From an uncultured Aquincola sp. (lineage in GTDB: Bacteria; Pseudomonadota; Gammaproteobacteria; Burkholderiales; Burkholderiaceae): a DNA stretch of 5,796 nt. Positions 5,706 to 5,796 of this stretch are shown piece after piece. The position numbers and the translations under genes were made by a program. Positions within the stretch are counted from its first letter, which is position 1; every line of letters starts with the position of its first letter. The stretch spans positions 1 to 5,796 of the forward strand of contig CAKZXL010000189.1 in NCBI GenBank assembly GCA_937883885.1, read 5' to 3'. Under the pieces are notes generated by a model. It searched no databases. It had not been told where the DNA came from and saw nothing but the letters and a program-made list of their open reading frames with translations.

Positions 5706-5796
5706 GTGGACGCCTGCTTCAGCGGATGGTGGACGGCATTTCAGATGAGCGTGGACGCCGTTTCAGGCTGAACGTAGACGCCGTTTCAGCTAGGAC
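5706..5796 (+). repeat. Four imperfect 22-23 bp tandem repeats; possible IS21-family end
   Basis: Copies start at 5706, 5729, 5751 and 5774. Each has the core gtggacgccgtttcag with small changes, followed by six or seven variable bases. A more degenerate fifth copy (…gcgtatttcag) may lie at 5684-5700, touching the IS630 end. IS21-family elements carry several copies of a transposase-binding repeat at their ends, and GC-rich proteobacterial members have repeats of this style. The array runs to the end of the window, so neither a tip nor istA/istB genes can be checked. An integration-host or regulator binding array is an alternative. Confidence 0.5.

Noticed and set aside
5706..5796. CRISPR array
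   Set aside because: The repeats are imperfect and nearly contiguous, with only six or seven variable bases between the cores. There are no spacers of CRISPR length and no cas genes.

Overview
The window is a nested pile-up of insertion sequences in GC-rich DNA. No host housekeeping gene is visible. Base composition and the style of the transposases suggest a proteobacterium, perhaps Burkholderiales, but nothing here fixes the taxon.

Left part (about 1-1500): an IS110-family element with an intact DEDD transposase/recombinase (124-1248). Short subterminal inverted repeats lie near both ends, and the long non-coding stretch is downstream of the gene, which points to the IS1111 subgroup. That stretch has a strong structural signal: 1251-1276 can pair with 1426-1451 (25 of 26 positions, counting two G-U pairs). 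This would close a roughly 200-nt RNA that begins three bases after the transposase stop codon. It is the best candidate for the element's guide (bridge) RNA.

Middle and right (about 1498-5681): an IS630-family element with 22-bp terminal inverted repeats bounded by TA. Its transposase gene is cut in two (1581-2295 and 5311-5675) by a complete IS66-family element (2296-5302). The IS66 element has GTAAGCG-type inverted repeats and an exact 8-bp target duplication (cgagttcc). Removing the IS66 element and one duplication copy restores, in frame, a 359-residue DDE transposase (D177, D260, E296).

The IS66 element (3007 bp) carries tnpA, tnpB and tnpC, all apparently intact, plus a fourth small gene (4745-5266). 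That gene encodes a 173-residue protein of unknown function made of a helical N-terminus and two similar SH3/KOW-like segments. It looks like a passenger or accessory gene.

Right edge (5706-5796): four imperfect 22-23 bp tandem repeats, like the multiple transposase-binding repeats at the ends of IS21-family elements. This is probably the edge of a further mobile element.

Inferred order: the IS66 insertion is younger than the IS630 element. The IS110 element's right edge coincides with the IS630 left tip, so one of these two used the other's end as its target. The IS110 and IS66 elements look potentially active; the IS630 copy is dead as it stands.
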